This document shows positions 26,899 to 34,847 of a stretch of DNA of 64,000 nt, in pieces. Numbering within the stretch: position 1 is the first letter of the stretch; each line of letters opens with the position of its first letter. Under the pieces are notes generated by a model. It saw only the letters and a list, made by a program, of their open reading frames with translations. It made no database searches and was not told where the DNA came from. Source of the stretch: Streptomyces justiciae (GTDB lineage Bacteria > Actinomycetota > Actinomycetes > Streptomycetales > Streptomycetaceae). The stretch lies in contig NZ_JADDXU010000026.1 of assembly GCF_015163075.1 (NCBI RefSeq), positions 50,942-114,941 of the forward strand. The letters run 5' to 3'. The position numbers and the translations under genes are program-made.

Positions 26899-28061
26899 CA
26901 GGCCGCCGCCCCTTCCTCGACACCGGCGTCGATGTCCTGCGCCGCGTCGAGGCCGAAGGTGTGCGCCGGGCTCCAGTGGAGTACGACGTCGGCGCCGGGC
27001 ACGAGCCGGGAGTCCCGCTCGATGTTCTGGACGTAGACCTCGAACTCGGGGCAGACCGCGCTGTCGATGACGTACTGCGTGGAGACGCCGATGAAACTGC
27101 TGTTGGCGATCTTGCCCGTGATGCGGTTGCGGCCCTCGGGGATCTCGCCCGCGTCGTCGGCGTGGGTGAGGGAGATCTTCTCCGGGCGGACGCCGACCAG
27201 TACCTTGCCGCCGGTCGTCGTCGGCGCGGAACAGCGTGACTCGGGCAGGACGAGCTTGCCGCCGCCGGCCTTGAGGACGATGTCGTCGCCGTTCTTCGTG
27301 TCGACCTCGGCCTCGATGAGGTTGGAGGTGCCGAGGAAGTTGGCGACGAAGGTGGTGTGCGGGTTCTCGTAGAGATCGGTGGGCGAACCGAGCTGCTCCA
27401 CTCGTCCCGCGTTCATCACGGCGACCGTGTCGGCCATGGTCATGGCCTCCTCCTGGTCGTGCGTGACGTGTACGAAGGTGATGCCGACCTCGGTCTGGAT
27501 GCGCTTGAGCTCCAGCTGCATCTGGCGGCGCAGCTTGAGGTCGAGGGCGCCGAGGGGCTCGTCGAGGAGGAGCACCTTGGGGTGGTTGATGAGCGCGCGG
27601 GCCACGGCCACACGCTGCTGCTGGCCGCCGGAGAGCTGGTGCGGCTTCTTGCGGGCCTGCTCACCGAGCTGGACGAGCTCCAGCATGTCCTCGACCTGCT
27701 TCTTCACCGACTTGATGCCACGCCGGCGCAGACCGAAGGCCACGTTCTCGAAGATGTCGAGGTGCGGGAAGAGGGCGTACGACTGGAAGACGGTGTTCAC
27801 CGGCCGCTTGTAGGGCGGCAGGTTGGTCACCTCCTGGTCGCCCAGGAACACGGTGCCGGTCGTCGGCTCCTCCAGGCCCGCGATCATCCGCAGGGTGGTG
27901 GTCTTGCCGCAGCCGGAGGCGCCGAGCAGGGCGAAGAAGGAGCCCTGCGGCACGGTCAGGTCCAGCGGCTGTACGGCCGTGAAGCCGTTGTCGTACGTCT
28001 TGCTGATGCCCGAGAGGCGGACGTCCCCGCCGGTTTCGTTCTTGTTCGTCACGGTGGTCAC
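26898..28061 (-). CDS. potA: Spermidine/putrescine ABC transporter ATP-binding protein (PotA-like)
   Basis: 387-residue ATPase. Walker A GASGCGKTTT, Q-loop FQSYALFPH, signature LSGGQQQRVAVARAL, Walker B VLLLDEPLGALD and the switch His in HVTHDQEEAM are all intact. A TOBE domain occupies roughly the last 100 residues. It starts at GTG 28,061, overlapping the potD stop by four bases. Unlike the sugar importer at the left of the window, this importer carries its own ATPase. Confidence 0.92.
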   Translation of the reverse strand: MTTVTNKNETGGDVRLSGISKTYDNGFTAVQPLDLTVPQGSFFALLGASGCGKTTTLRMIAGLEEPTTGTVFLGDQEVTNLPPYKRPVNTVFQSYALFPHLDIFENVAFGLRRRGIKSVKKQVEDMLELVQLGEQARKKPHQLSGGQQQRVAVARALINHPKVLLLDEPLGALDLKLRRQMQLELKRIQTEVGITFVHVTHDQEEAMTMADTVAVMNAGRVEQLGSPTDLYENPHTTFVANFLGTSNLIEAEVDTKNGDDIVLKAGGGKLVLPESRCSAPTTTGGKVLVGVRPEKISLTHADDAGEIPEGRNRITGKIANSSFIGVSTQYVIDSAVCPEFEVYVQNIERDSRLVPGADVVLHWSPAHTFGLDAAQDIDAGVEEGAAA

Positions 28062-29305
28062 GCCCCAGTCAGCTTCGCGAACTTCTGCTCGAACTCGGTC
28101 TCTTCCTTCGAGCTCAGCGAGCGGAAGGCGTGAGACTTCGCGGCCATGGCCTTGTCCGGGATGATCAGCGGGTTGTTCGCCGCATCCGGGTCGATCTTCT
28201 CCAGCTCGGCCTTCACCCCGTCGACCGGCGTCACGTAGTTGATGTACGCGGCGAGTTCGGCGGCCGGCTGGGGCTCGTAGTAGAAGTCGATGAGCCGCTC
28301 GGCGTTCGTCTTGTGCCGGGCCTTGTTCGGGATCAGGAAGTTGTCGGTCGACGTCATGTACCCGCTGTCCGGGATCAGGAAGTCGATGTCCGGGCTGTCG
28401 GCCTTCAGCTGCACGACGTCACCGGCCCAGGCGATACAGGCCGCGAAGTCGCCGCTGGTCAGGTCGGAGGTGTAGTCGTTGCCGGTGAAGCGGCGGATCT
28501 GGCCCTTGTCGACGGCCTTCTGCATCCGGGCGATCGCCGCGTCGTAGTCGTCGGCGGTGAACTTCGCCGGGTCCTTGCCCATGTCGAGCAGGGTCATGCC
28601 GACGCTGTCGCGCATCTCGGAGAGGAAGCCGACGCGCCCCTTGAGCTTGGGGTTGTCGAGCAGATCGGAGACCGACTTCACCTCGACGCCGTCCAGCGCC
28701 TTCTTGTTGTAGGCGATGACGGTCGAGATGCCCTGCCAGACGTACGAGTACGCGCGTCCCGGGTCCCAGTCGGGGTCGCGGAACTGGGCCGACAGGTTGG
28801 CGTAGGCGTGCGGCAGGTTGGAGGCGTCCAGTTTCTGGACCCAGCCGAGGCGGATGAGGCGGGCCGCGAGCCAGTCGGTGAGGACGATGATGTCGCGGCC
28901 GGTGTCCTGGCCCGCCGCGAGCTGCGGCTTGATCTTGCCGAAGAACTCGACGTTGTCGTTGATGTCCTCGGTGTACTTGACCGAGATACCGGTCCGCTTC
29001 TTGAACTGGTCGAGCGTGGGGTGGTGTTTCTCGCTCTCGTCCACGTCGATGTACTCGGTCCAGTTGGAGAAGTTGACGACCTTCTCCTTGGCCGAGTGGT
29101 CCTCTGCGGAGACGCCGCCCTGGGTGTTGCCGGCCGCGGGGATGCCGCAGCCGGTCAACGCCCCGAGGCCGCCGACCGCGAGCGCGCCGCCCGCGGAGGC
29201 GCGCAGCAGGGACCGCCGGGTCATGGCGGCCCGGCCATTGCGGAAGCTGCGCCGCATGGCGGCCACTTGGGCCGGGCTCAGGCGGTCGGGCTCGTACTGC
29301 TCCAT
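28058..29305 (-). CDS. potD: Polyamine-binding lipoprotein (PotD-like)
   Basis: 415-residue periplasmic-type binding protein. A 28-residue cytoplasmic leader precedes a Tat-like TRRSLLRAS and lipobox GALTGC. The mature part begins the typical PotD/PotF fold (VVNFSNWTEYIDVDE; WQGISTVIAYNKKAL). It captures putrescine or spermidine outside the membrane. It lies 52 bases after puuC and overlaps potA by four bases. Confidence 0.87.
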   Translation of the reverse strand: MEQYEPDRLSPAQVAAMRRSFRNGRAAMTRRSLLRASAGGALAVGGLGALTGCGIPAAGNTQGGVSAEDHSAKEKVVNFSNWTEYIDVDESEKHHPTLDQFKKRTGISVKYTEDINDNVEFFGKIKPQLAAGQDTGRDIIVLTDWLAARLIRLGWVQKLDASNLPHAYANLSAQFRDPDWDPGRAYSYVWQGISTVIAYNKKALDGVEVKSVSDLLDNPKLKGRVGFLSEMRDSVGMTLLDMGKDPAKFTADDYDAAIARMQKAVDKGQIRRFTGNDYTSDLTSGDFAACIAWAGDVVQLKADSPDIDFLIPDSGYMTSTDNFLIPNKARHKTNAERLIDFYYEPQPAAELAAYINYVTPVDGVKAELEKIDPDAANNPLIIPDKAMAAKSHAFRSLSSKEETEFEQKFAKLTGA

Positions 29306-29357
29306 GCGCGTGGTGCCCTTTCGGAGGGTCGGCCGCGGGTCGGGCGGCCTGGTTCAG

Positions 29358-30929
29358 CTAACGGTCCCCGAAGATCGTGCGGTGCCAGTCCTTCCTGGCG
29401 ACCGCCGTATTGTCGAACATGACGTGCTTGATCTGGGTGTACTCCTCGAACGAGTACGAGGACATGTCCTTGCCGAAGCCGGACGCCTTGTACCCGCCGT
29501 GGGGCATCTCGCTGATGATCGGGATGTGGTCGTTGACCCACACACACCCGGCCTTGATCTCGCGGGTCGCCCGGTTCGCCCGGTAGACGTCCCGGCTCCA
29601 GGCGGAGGCCGCGAGGCCGTACGGGGTGTCGTTGGCGAGTGCGATCCCCTCGTCGTCGCTGTCGAAGGGGAGGACGACAAGGACCGGCCCGAAGAGCTCG
29701 GACTGGACGATCTCGCTGTCCTGGGCGGCGTCGGCGACCAGGGTGGGCCGGTAGTAGGCGCCCTTGGCGAGCTCCCCTTCCGGTGCCTCGCCGCCGGTGA
29801 CCACGCGCGCGTAGGCACGCGCACGGTCGACGAAGGCGGCGACCCGGTCCCGCTGCACGTGCGAGATGAGCGGGCCGAGGTCGGTGCCGGCGGCGAAGGG
29901 GTCGCCCAGCCGCACGGTCTCCATGAGGGCGGCCGTCTTCTCGACGAACGCCTCGTAGAGCGGCCGTTGCACGTACGCGCGCGTGGCGGCCGTGCAGTCC
30001 TGGCCGGTGTTGATGAGCGCGCCCGCGACGGCGCCGTTGACGGCGGCGTCGAGGTCGGCGTCGTCGAAGACGACGAAGGGCGCCTTGCCGCCGAGTTCGA
30101 GGTGGATGCGCTTGACGGTGGCGGTGGCGATCTCGGCGACGCGCTTGCCGACGGCGGTGGAGCCGGTGAAGGAGGTCATGGCGACGTCGGGGTGGCCGAC
30201 GAGATGCTCACCGGCCTCCTTGCCGGTCCCGGTGACGATGTTGATGACACCGTCGGGGATGCCGGCGTCGGTGGCTGCCTGCGCGAACAGCAGCGAGGTC
30301 AGCGGGGTGAGCTCGGCGGGCTTGAGCACGATGGTGTTGCCGGCGGCGACGGCCGGCAGGATCTTCCAGGCGGCCATTTGCAGGGGGTAGTTCCAGGGCG
30401 CGATGGACCCCACGACACCGATCGGCTCCCGCCGCACGTACGACGTGTGGTCACCGGAGTACTCACCGGCGGACTGCCCCTGAAGGTGCCGCGCGGCACC
30501 GGCGAAGAAGGCGGTGTTGTCGATGGTCCCCGGGACGTCGAACTCACGCGTCAGCTTCAGCGGCTTGCCGCACTGGAGCGACTCCGCGCGGGCGAACTCC
30601 TCGGCCCGCTCGGCGAGGACGGCGGCGAAGCGGTGCAGGGCGTCGGAGCGCTCGCCGGGGGTGGTGGCCGCCCAGCCGGGGAACGCCGCGCGGGCGGCGG
30701 CGACGGCCGCGTCCACGTCTGCCGGGCCGGCCAGCTCGTAGGTGTACACCTCCTCGCCGGTCGACGGGTCGACGACCGCGTGCGTACGACCGGAGGTGCC
30801 CTTGGCCAGCCGGCCCGCGATGAACTGCGCACCGTCCGCGAGGCGCTCCTGCGCGGGGAACCGGTCCGAGGTGTCGGGGGCTTCCTGGGTCTCGGGGGTT
30901 TCCGGGGTGGCGTTGCCCGGGTTGTGCAT
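29358..30929 (-). CDS. Gamma-glutamyl-aminobutyraldehyde dehydrogenase (PuuC-like)
   Basis: 523-residue aldehyde dehydrogenase. MTSFTGSTAVGKRV binds NAD, HLELGGKAPFVVFDDAD holds the base Glu, and NTGQDCTAATR the catalytic Cys. The start at 30,929 is set by GGAGGAGAG upstream; the first ~25 residues are acidic, Thr/Pro-rich and probably disordered. First gene of the polyamine operon. The putative substrate is the aldehyde formed by PuuB. It could also act on aminobutyraldehyde directly. Divergent from the NADAR gene. Confidence 0.83.
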   Translation of the reverse strand: MHNPGNATPETPETQEAPDTSDRFPAQERLADGAQFIAGRLAKGTSGRTHAVVDPSTGEEVYTYELAGPADVDAAVAAARAAFPGWAATTPGERSDALHRFAAVLAERAEEFARAESLQCGKPLKLTREFDVPGTIDNTAFFAGAARHLQGQSAGEYSGDHTSYVRREPIGVVGSIAPWNYPLQMAAWKILPAVAAGNTIVLKPAELTPLTSLLFAQAATDAGIPDGVINIVTGTGKEAGEHLVGHPDVAMTSFTGSTAVGKRVAEIATATVKRIHLELGGKAPFVVFDDADLDAAVNGAVAGALINTGQDCTAATRAYVQRPLYEAFVEKTAALMETVRLGDPFAAGTDLGPLISHVQRDRVAAFVDRARAYARVVTGGEAPEGELAKGAYYRPTLVADAAQDSEIVQSELFGPVLVVLPFDSDDEGIALANDTPYGLAASAWSRDVYRANRATREIKAGCVWVNDHIPIISEMPHGGYKASGFGKDMSSYSFEEYTQIKHVMFDNTAVARKDWHRTIFGDR

Positions 30930-31025
30930 GTCGCTCGCTCTCCTCCGCCGCCGGCCCGTGTTCACAGGCGGTGGGCGTAGCTCCAGCTCGATTTGAGTGC
31001 CGATCCTGACAGAGCAAATGCCGTC

Positions 31026-31068
31026 CAACAAGTGATTCCGTTGTTGCCTTTTGGTTACGCGACGGAAT
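31026..31068. promoter_or_regulatory. Inverted repeats in the puuC/NADAR divergent promoter region
   Basis: Two interleaved dyads are visible: CAACAA (31,026-31,031) with TTGTTG (31,041-31,046), and ATTCCGT (31,035-31,041) with ACGGAAT (31,062-31,068). The segment is the most AT-rich of the surroundings and lies 97-140 bases upstream of puuC. A binding site for the regulator of the polyamine operon is plausible but unproven. Confidence 0.4.
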
Positions 31069-31111
31069 CTGTCGACCAGGTGTCGAGCGAGCGAGGAAAA
31101 GGGAGGACGGA

Positions 31112-31711
31112 GTGTCAGTGGCGCCTGCCAGACTCGCATGCATGACGAAGATCGATTCTCGGGACGCGCTGGTCAGGGCGGTCGAGGCGGGGGCGAGAGT
31201 CAAGTACCTCCATTTCTGGGGGCACCGCCCGCTGCCGGACGGCCGGATCGGCGCGAGCTGTCTGAGCCAGTGGTGGCCGTCACCGTTCGTGGTGGACGGA
31301 GTGACGTATGCGACGGCCGAGCACTGGATGATGGCCGGCAAGGCGCGGCTCTTCGGCGACGCGGAGGCGGAGCGGCGGGTGCTGGCGGCGGACCATCCGT
31401 CGCTGGCGAAGAAGGCGGGCCGCCTGGTCCGGGACTTCGACGAGGAGACCTGGGAGCGCGAGCGCTTCGGGATCGTCGTCGAGGGCAGTGTCCACAAGTT
31501 CGCCTCGGACGCGCGACTGCGGGAGTTCCTGCTGAACACCGGGGAGCGGGTGCTGGTGGAGGCCAGCCCGGTGGACCGGGTATGGGGCATCGGCCTGGCG
31601 GCGACGGACGAGGCGGCGTCGGATCCGGAGCGGTGGCGGGGGCCGAACCTGTTGGGGTTCGCGCTGATGGAGGCGCGGGGGCGGTTGCGGGTCGGTGGCG
31701 CCGGCGATTAG
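31112..31711 (+). CDS. NADAR-family (YbiA-like) protein
   Basis: 199-residue protein with family blocks FWGHRP, CLSQWWPSPFVVDGV, TAEHWMMAGKARLFGD, LVEASPVDRVWGIGL and GPNLLGFALMEAR. NADAR proteins include N-glycosidases acting on reactive riboflavin intermediates or on ADP-ribose derivatives. GTG at 31,112 is favoured because GGGAGG lies five bases upstream; the ATG at 31,142 has no ribosome site. The TAG stop lies inside the stem of the downstream terminator. Confidence 0.82.
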   Translation: MSVAPARLACMTKIDSRDALVRAVEAGARVKYLHFWGHRPLPDGRIGASCLSQWWPSPFVVDGVTYATAEHWMMAGKARLFGDAEAERRVLAADHPSLAKKAGRLVRDFDEETWERERFGIVVEGSVHKFASDARLREFLLNTGERVLVEASPVDRVWGIGLAATDEAASDPERWRGPNLLGFALMEARGRLRVGGAGD

Positions 31712-31795
31712 GGCCTGCATCGGCAACCGACGACAACGCCGCAGATCGGCGTGCCAGACCCCGCGTCTGCGGCATGATCCGCCGAACAGGCCCTA
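31709..31795. terminator. Nested inverted repeats, bidirectional terminator
   Basis: Outer arms TAGGGCCTG (31,709-31,717) and CAGGCCCTA (31,787-31,795) enclose a second perfect pair, GCCGCAGA (31,738-31,745) and TCTGCGGC (31,766-31,773). The structure sits between two convergent genes and includes the stop codon of the first. It lacks a T run, as is usual in Streptomyces. Confidence 0.6.
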
Positions 31796-31807
31796 GGCCC
31801 GGTCAGG

Positions 31808-32902
31808 TCAGGTCACGACGAGGAGTATGAGCATCCCCACGCCCAGCAGGATGCCCACGGCTCCGCAGATGATCCCGGCCAGGGCCTGGCCGGCGTTGGT
31901 GGCCAGGCCCTTGCTCGCCTTGCCGCGGCCGATCGAGCCGAAGATCACGCCGAGGATGCCCAGGACGATGGCCAACGGCCACAGGCAGAAGACGATCGCC
32001 GAGAGGATGCCGAGGACGAGTCCCGCGGTGCCCATGCCGTTGGCGGGCAGGGACTGCATGCCGGGCCAGCCGTAGTAGCCCTGGGGCTGGCCGGGGTAAC
32101 CCTGGGCTTGCCCCGGGTAACCCTGCGGCTGGCCCGGGTATCCGTAGCCGCCGCCCGGATAGCCGTAGGGCACCTGACCGGGGCCGTCGGGGGCGATGGG
32201 GGGCGGGGGGACGGCGGCGTCCGGGGCGTAGGGGGCCGGGCCGGTAGGGCCGGTGGGGGGTGCGAAGGGGTTCGGCGGGGTTGCGGCGGACGGTGGGGCG
32301 AAGGGGTTGGAGGCAGAGCCGCCGGGTGGTGCGAAGGGGTTGGCGTCGCCGTTCGCCGTACCGTTCCCCGGGGCGGCGAACGGGTTGGCGGAGCCGTTGT
32401 CCGACGCGGACGGCCCACCCGGCGCGGCGAAGGGGTTGGCCCAGGGCTGTGGCGCGGGTGTGCCGTGCCCGGGCGCGGGCCCGGTTCCAGGCGTCGGCGT
32501 CGCCCCGTCCACCCCCGGCATCGAGGTGATCGTCCGCTGGTCGTGGACCGAAGGAGGCGGCCAGGAAAGCGGGTCGTCGGACACGACGGTGCCACCGGGC
32601 CCACCAAGGCCGCCCGCATCTGCGGGACCTGCCGGACCACCAGGGCCACCACCCGGCATAGCCCCCGCGTCCCGGCCCGAGGGCGCCCCCGCGCCACCGC
32701 CCGGCATAGCCCCCGCGTCCCGCCCCGGCGCAGCCCCCGCCGCGCCCATCGGCGGTGCCCAAGGGTCCCGCCCCGTATCCGATACTGTGCCCGTCCCCTC
32801 GGCCCCCTTCACGTCCGGCTTGTCCAGGCCCACCTTCGGAGCCGGTGGTGGCGGAGTCGGCCGGTTCCGGGTCGGGTCCGGGGTCTGCGCCTCGTCGGAC
32901 AT
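31808..32902 (-). CDS. DUF4190 membrane protein with Pro/Gly-rich N-terminal tail
   Basis: 364 residues. Residues 1-275 are low-complexity and probably disordered: two GRDAGAMPGGG copies, five NPFA(A/P)P repeats and three YPGQ(P/A)QG repeats. The C-terminal about 90 residues form the DUF4190 domain with two close helices (GLVLGILSAIVFCLWPLAIV and IICGAVGILLGVGMLILLVV). The function of DUF4190 is unknown. Divergent from adenosine deaminase. Confidence 0.78.
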   Translation of the reverse strand: MSDEAQTPDPTRNRPTPPPPAPKVGLDKPDVKGAEGTGTVSDTGRDPWAPPMGAAGAAPGRDAGAMPGGGAGAPSGRDAGAMPGGGPGGPAGPADAGGLGGPGGTVVSDDPLSWPPPSVHDQRTITSMPGVDGATPTPGTGPAPGHGTPAPQPWANPFAAPGGPSASDNGSANPFAAPGNGTANGDANPFAPPGGSASNPFAPPSAATPPNPFAPPTGPTGPAPYAPDAAVPPPPIAPDGPGQVPYGYPGGGYGYPGQPQGYPGQAQGYPGQPQGYYGWPGMQSLPANGMGTAGLVLGILSAIVFCLWPLAIVLGILGVIFGSIGRGKASKGLATNAGQALAGIICGAVGILLGVGMLILLVVT

Positions 32903-33053
32903 GCGTGGGTTCCCCTCGGTTCGGATGCCTCGTCATGCTACGGCCAGGGCATCCCCCACGCGGGGGCGGCCTACGATGATCCCCGAGTCACCGATCAGCC
33001 GATCACCCGCGCCCGCCGCACGCCGGCCGAGGGCGCCGTTCCGGGGAGGAACC

Positions 33054-34115
33054 TTGACCGACCGCCTCATCGACCCCAGCATCCCGCGCGACCTGCACGC
33101 GTTCATCGCCTCGCTGCCCAAGGCCGAACTGCACGTCCATCACGTGGGCTCCGCCTCCCCCCGGATCGTCTCGGAACTGGCCGCCCGGCACGCCGACTCC
33201 AAGGTCCCCAGCGACCTGGAGGCCCTCGCCGACTACTTCACCTTCACGGACTTCGCCCACTTCATCGAGGTGTACCTGTCCGTCGTAGACCTGATCCGCA
33301 CCCCGGAGGACGTACGTCTGCTGACGTACGAGGTGGCCCGCGATCTGGCCCGGCAGCAGGTGCGCTACGCCGAGCTGACCATCACCCCGTTCTCCTCGAC
33401 CCGCCGCGGCATCGACGAGGAGGCGTTCATGGAGGCGATCGAGGACGCCCGCAAGGCGGCCGAGGCCGAGTTCGGCACCGTACTGCGCTGGTGCTTCGAC
33501 ATCCCCGGCGAGGCGGGCCTCGTCTCCGCCGAGGAGACCGCGCGGCTGGCCACCGACGACCGGCTGCGCCCCGAAGGGCTCGTCTCCTTCGGGCTCGGCG
33601 GCCCCGAGATCGGCGTACCGCGCCCGCAGTTCAAGCCGTACTTCGACCGCGCGATCGCGGCCGGCCTGCACTCCGTCCCGCACGCCGGTGAGACGACCGG
33701 CCCGGAGACGGTGTGGGACGCCCTCACCCACCTCCGCGCCGAGCGCATCGGGCACGGCACCAACTCCTTCCAGGACCCGAAGCTCCTCGCCCACCTCGCC
33801 GAGGAGCGGATCCCGCTGGAGGTGTGCCCGACCTCCAACATCGCCACCCGCGCGGTGCGCACGCTCGACGAGCACCCGATCAAGGAGTTCGTGAAGGCCG
33901 GGCTCGTCGTCACCATCAACTCCGACGACCCGCCCATGTTCGGCACCGACCTCAACAACGAGTACGCGGTCGCCGCCCGCCTCCTCGACCTCGACGAGCG
34001 GGGCCTGGCCGAGCTGGCGAAGAACGCGGTCGAGGCCTCCTTCCTCGACGAGCCGGGCAAGTCGAGGATCAAGGACGAGATCGACACGTACACCGAGGCG
34101 TGGCTCGCCCCCTGA
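33054..34115 (+). CDS. add: Adenosine deaminase
   Basis: 353-residue metal-dependent deaminase converting adenosine to inosine. KAELHVHHVGS gives the first zinc ligands, VPHAGETTGPE the third with the catalytic Glu, RIGHGTNS the conserved His, and TINSDDPPMFGTDL the final Asp pair. TTG at 33,054 is chosen because GGGAGGA lies three bases upstream and family members start at this point. The purine link fits the PucR and nitrogen-catabolism context further left, though not in the same operon. A -10-like TACGAT lies at about 32,971. Confidence 0.9.
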   Translation: MTDRLIDPSIPRDLHAFIASLPKAELHVHHVGSASPRIVSELAARHADSKVPSDLEALADYFTFTDFAHFIEVYLSVVDLIRTPEDVRLLTYEVARDLARQQVRYAELTITPFSSTRRGIDEEAFMEAIEDARKAAEAEFGTVLRWCFDIPGEAGLVSAEETARLATDDRLRPEGLVSFGLGGPEIGVPRPQFKPYFDRAIAAGLHSVPHAGETTGPETVWDALTHLRAERIGHGTNSFQDPKLLAHLAEERIPLEVCPTSNIATRAVRTLDEHPIKEFVKAGLVVTINSDDPPMFGTDLNNEYAVAARLLDLDERGLAELAKNAVEASFLDEPGKSRIKDEIDTYTEAWLAP

Positions 34116-34157
34116 GCCGACCGCACAGCACACTGTCCCGCCCACCACAATGGGCGC

Positions 34158-34847
34158 ATGCAGAAGCTGACCGCAGTCGCCCATCGCGGCGACCCCTACC
34201 GCGTCCGTGAGAACACGCTCGACTCCCTGCGTTCCGCGCTCGACCTGGGCGCGGACGCCGTCGAGGTCGACGTGCGCCTCACCAGGGACGGTGTCCCCGT
34301 GCTGCTGCACGACGCGACGCTGAAGCGGCTGTGGGAGCACGACCGGCCGCTGCTGTCCCTGTCGTCGGACGAGGTCCGCGGCCTCACGGACGGCAAGGTG
34401 CCCACGCTGGCCGAGGCGTTGGCGGTGGTCGACGGAGCCCGGCTCATGCTCGACCTGCCGGGCACGCCGGACGTGAAGGCGGCCCGCCGGGTGGTGGACG
34501 TCGTACGGGAGGCCGGGGCGGAGGACCGCGTCTACTACTGCGCGGGCGCCCCGGCCATGCTCGCCGTACGCGCCGCGGACCCGGCCGCGGAGATCGCGCT
34601 GACCTGGACGTCCCTGGCCCCGCCGCGCGCCGCGCTGGTGGACGCGGTCCGCCCCCGCTGGCTCAACTACCGCTTCCCGCTGGTGGACAAGGCGCTCGCC
34701 GAACGCGTCCACCGCGACGGCTACCTGCTCTCCGTGTGGACCCCCGACACGGTCCGCTCGATGCGCCGCCTGATCACCGCGGGCGTCGACTCGATCACGA
34801 CGAACCGCATCGACGCCCTCTGCGCCCTGCGCGACCTACACGCGTGA
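34158..34847 (+). CDS. Glycerophosphodiester phosphodiesterase
   Basis: 229-residue GDPD-fold enzyme. VAHRGDPYRVRENTLDS supplies the His-Arg and the first metal-binding Glu, GADAVEVDVRLTRDGVPVLL the further acidic ligands, followed by HDATLKRL. No signal peptide, so cytoplasmic. It would hydrolyse glycerophosphodiesters to glycerol 3-phosphate and an alcohol. It starts 42 bases after adenosine deaminase and may be co-transcribed. Its 3' end overlaps the convergent sigma-factor gene by 12 bases. Confidence 0.87.
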   Translation: MQKLTAVAHRGDPYRVRENTLDSLRSALDLGADAVEVDVRLTRDGVPVLLHDATLKRLWEHDRPLLSLSSDEVRGLTDGKVPTLAEALAVVDGARLMLDLPGTPDVKAARRVVDVVREAGAEDRVYYCAGAPAMLAVRAADPAAEIALTWTSLAPPRAALVDAVRPRWLNYRFPLVDKALAERVHRDGYLLSVWTPDTVRSMRRLITAGVDSITTNRIDALCALRDLHA

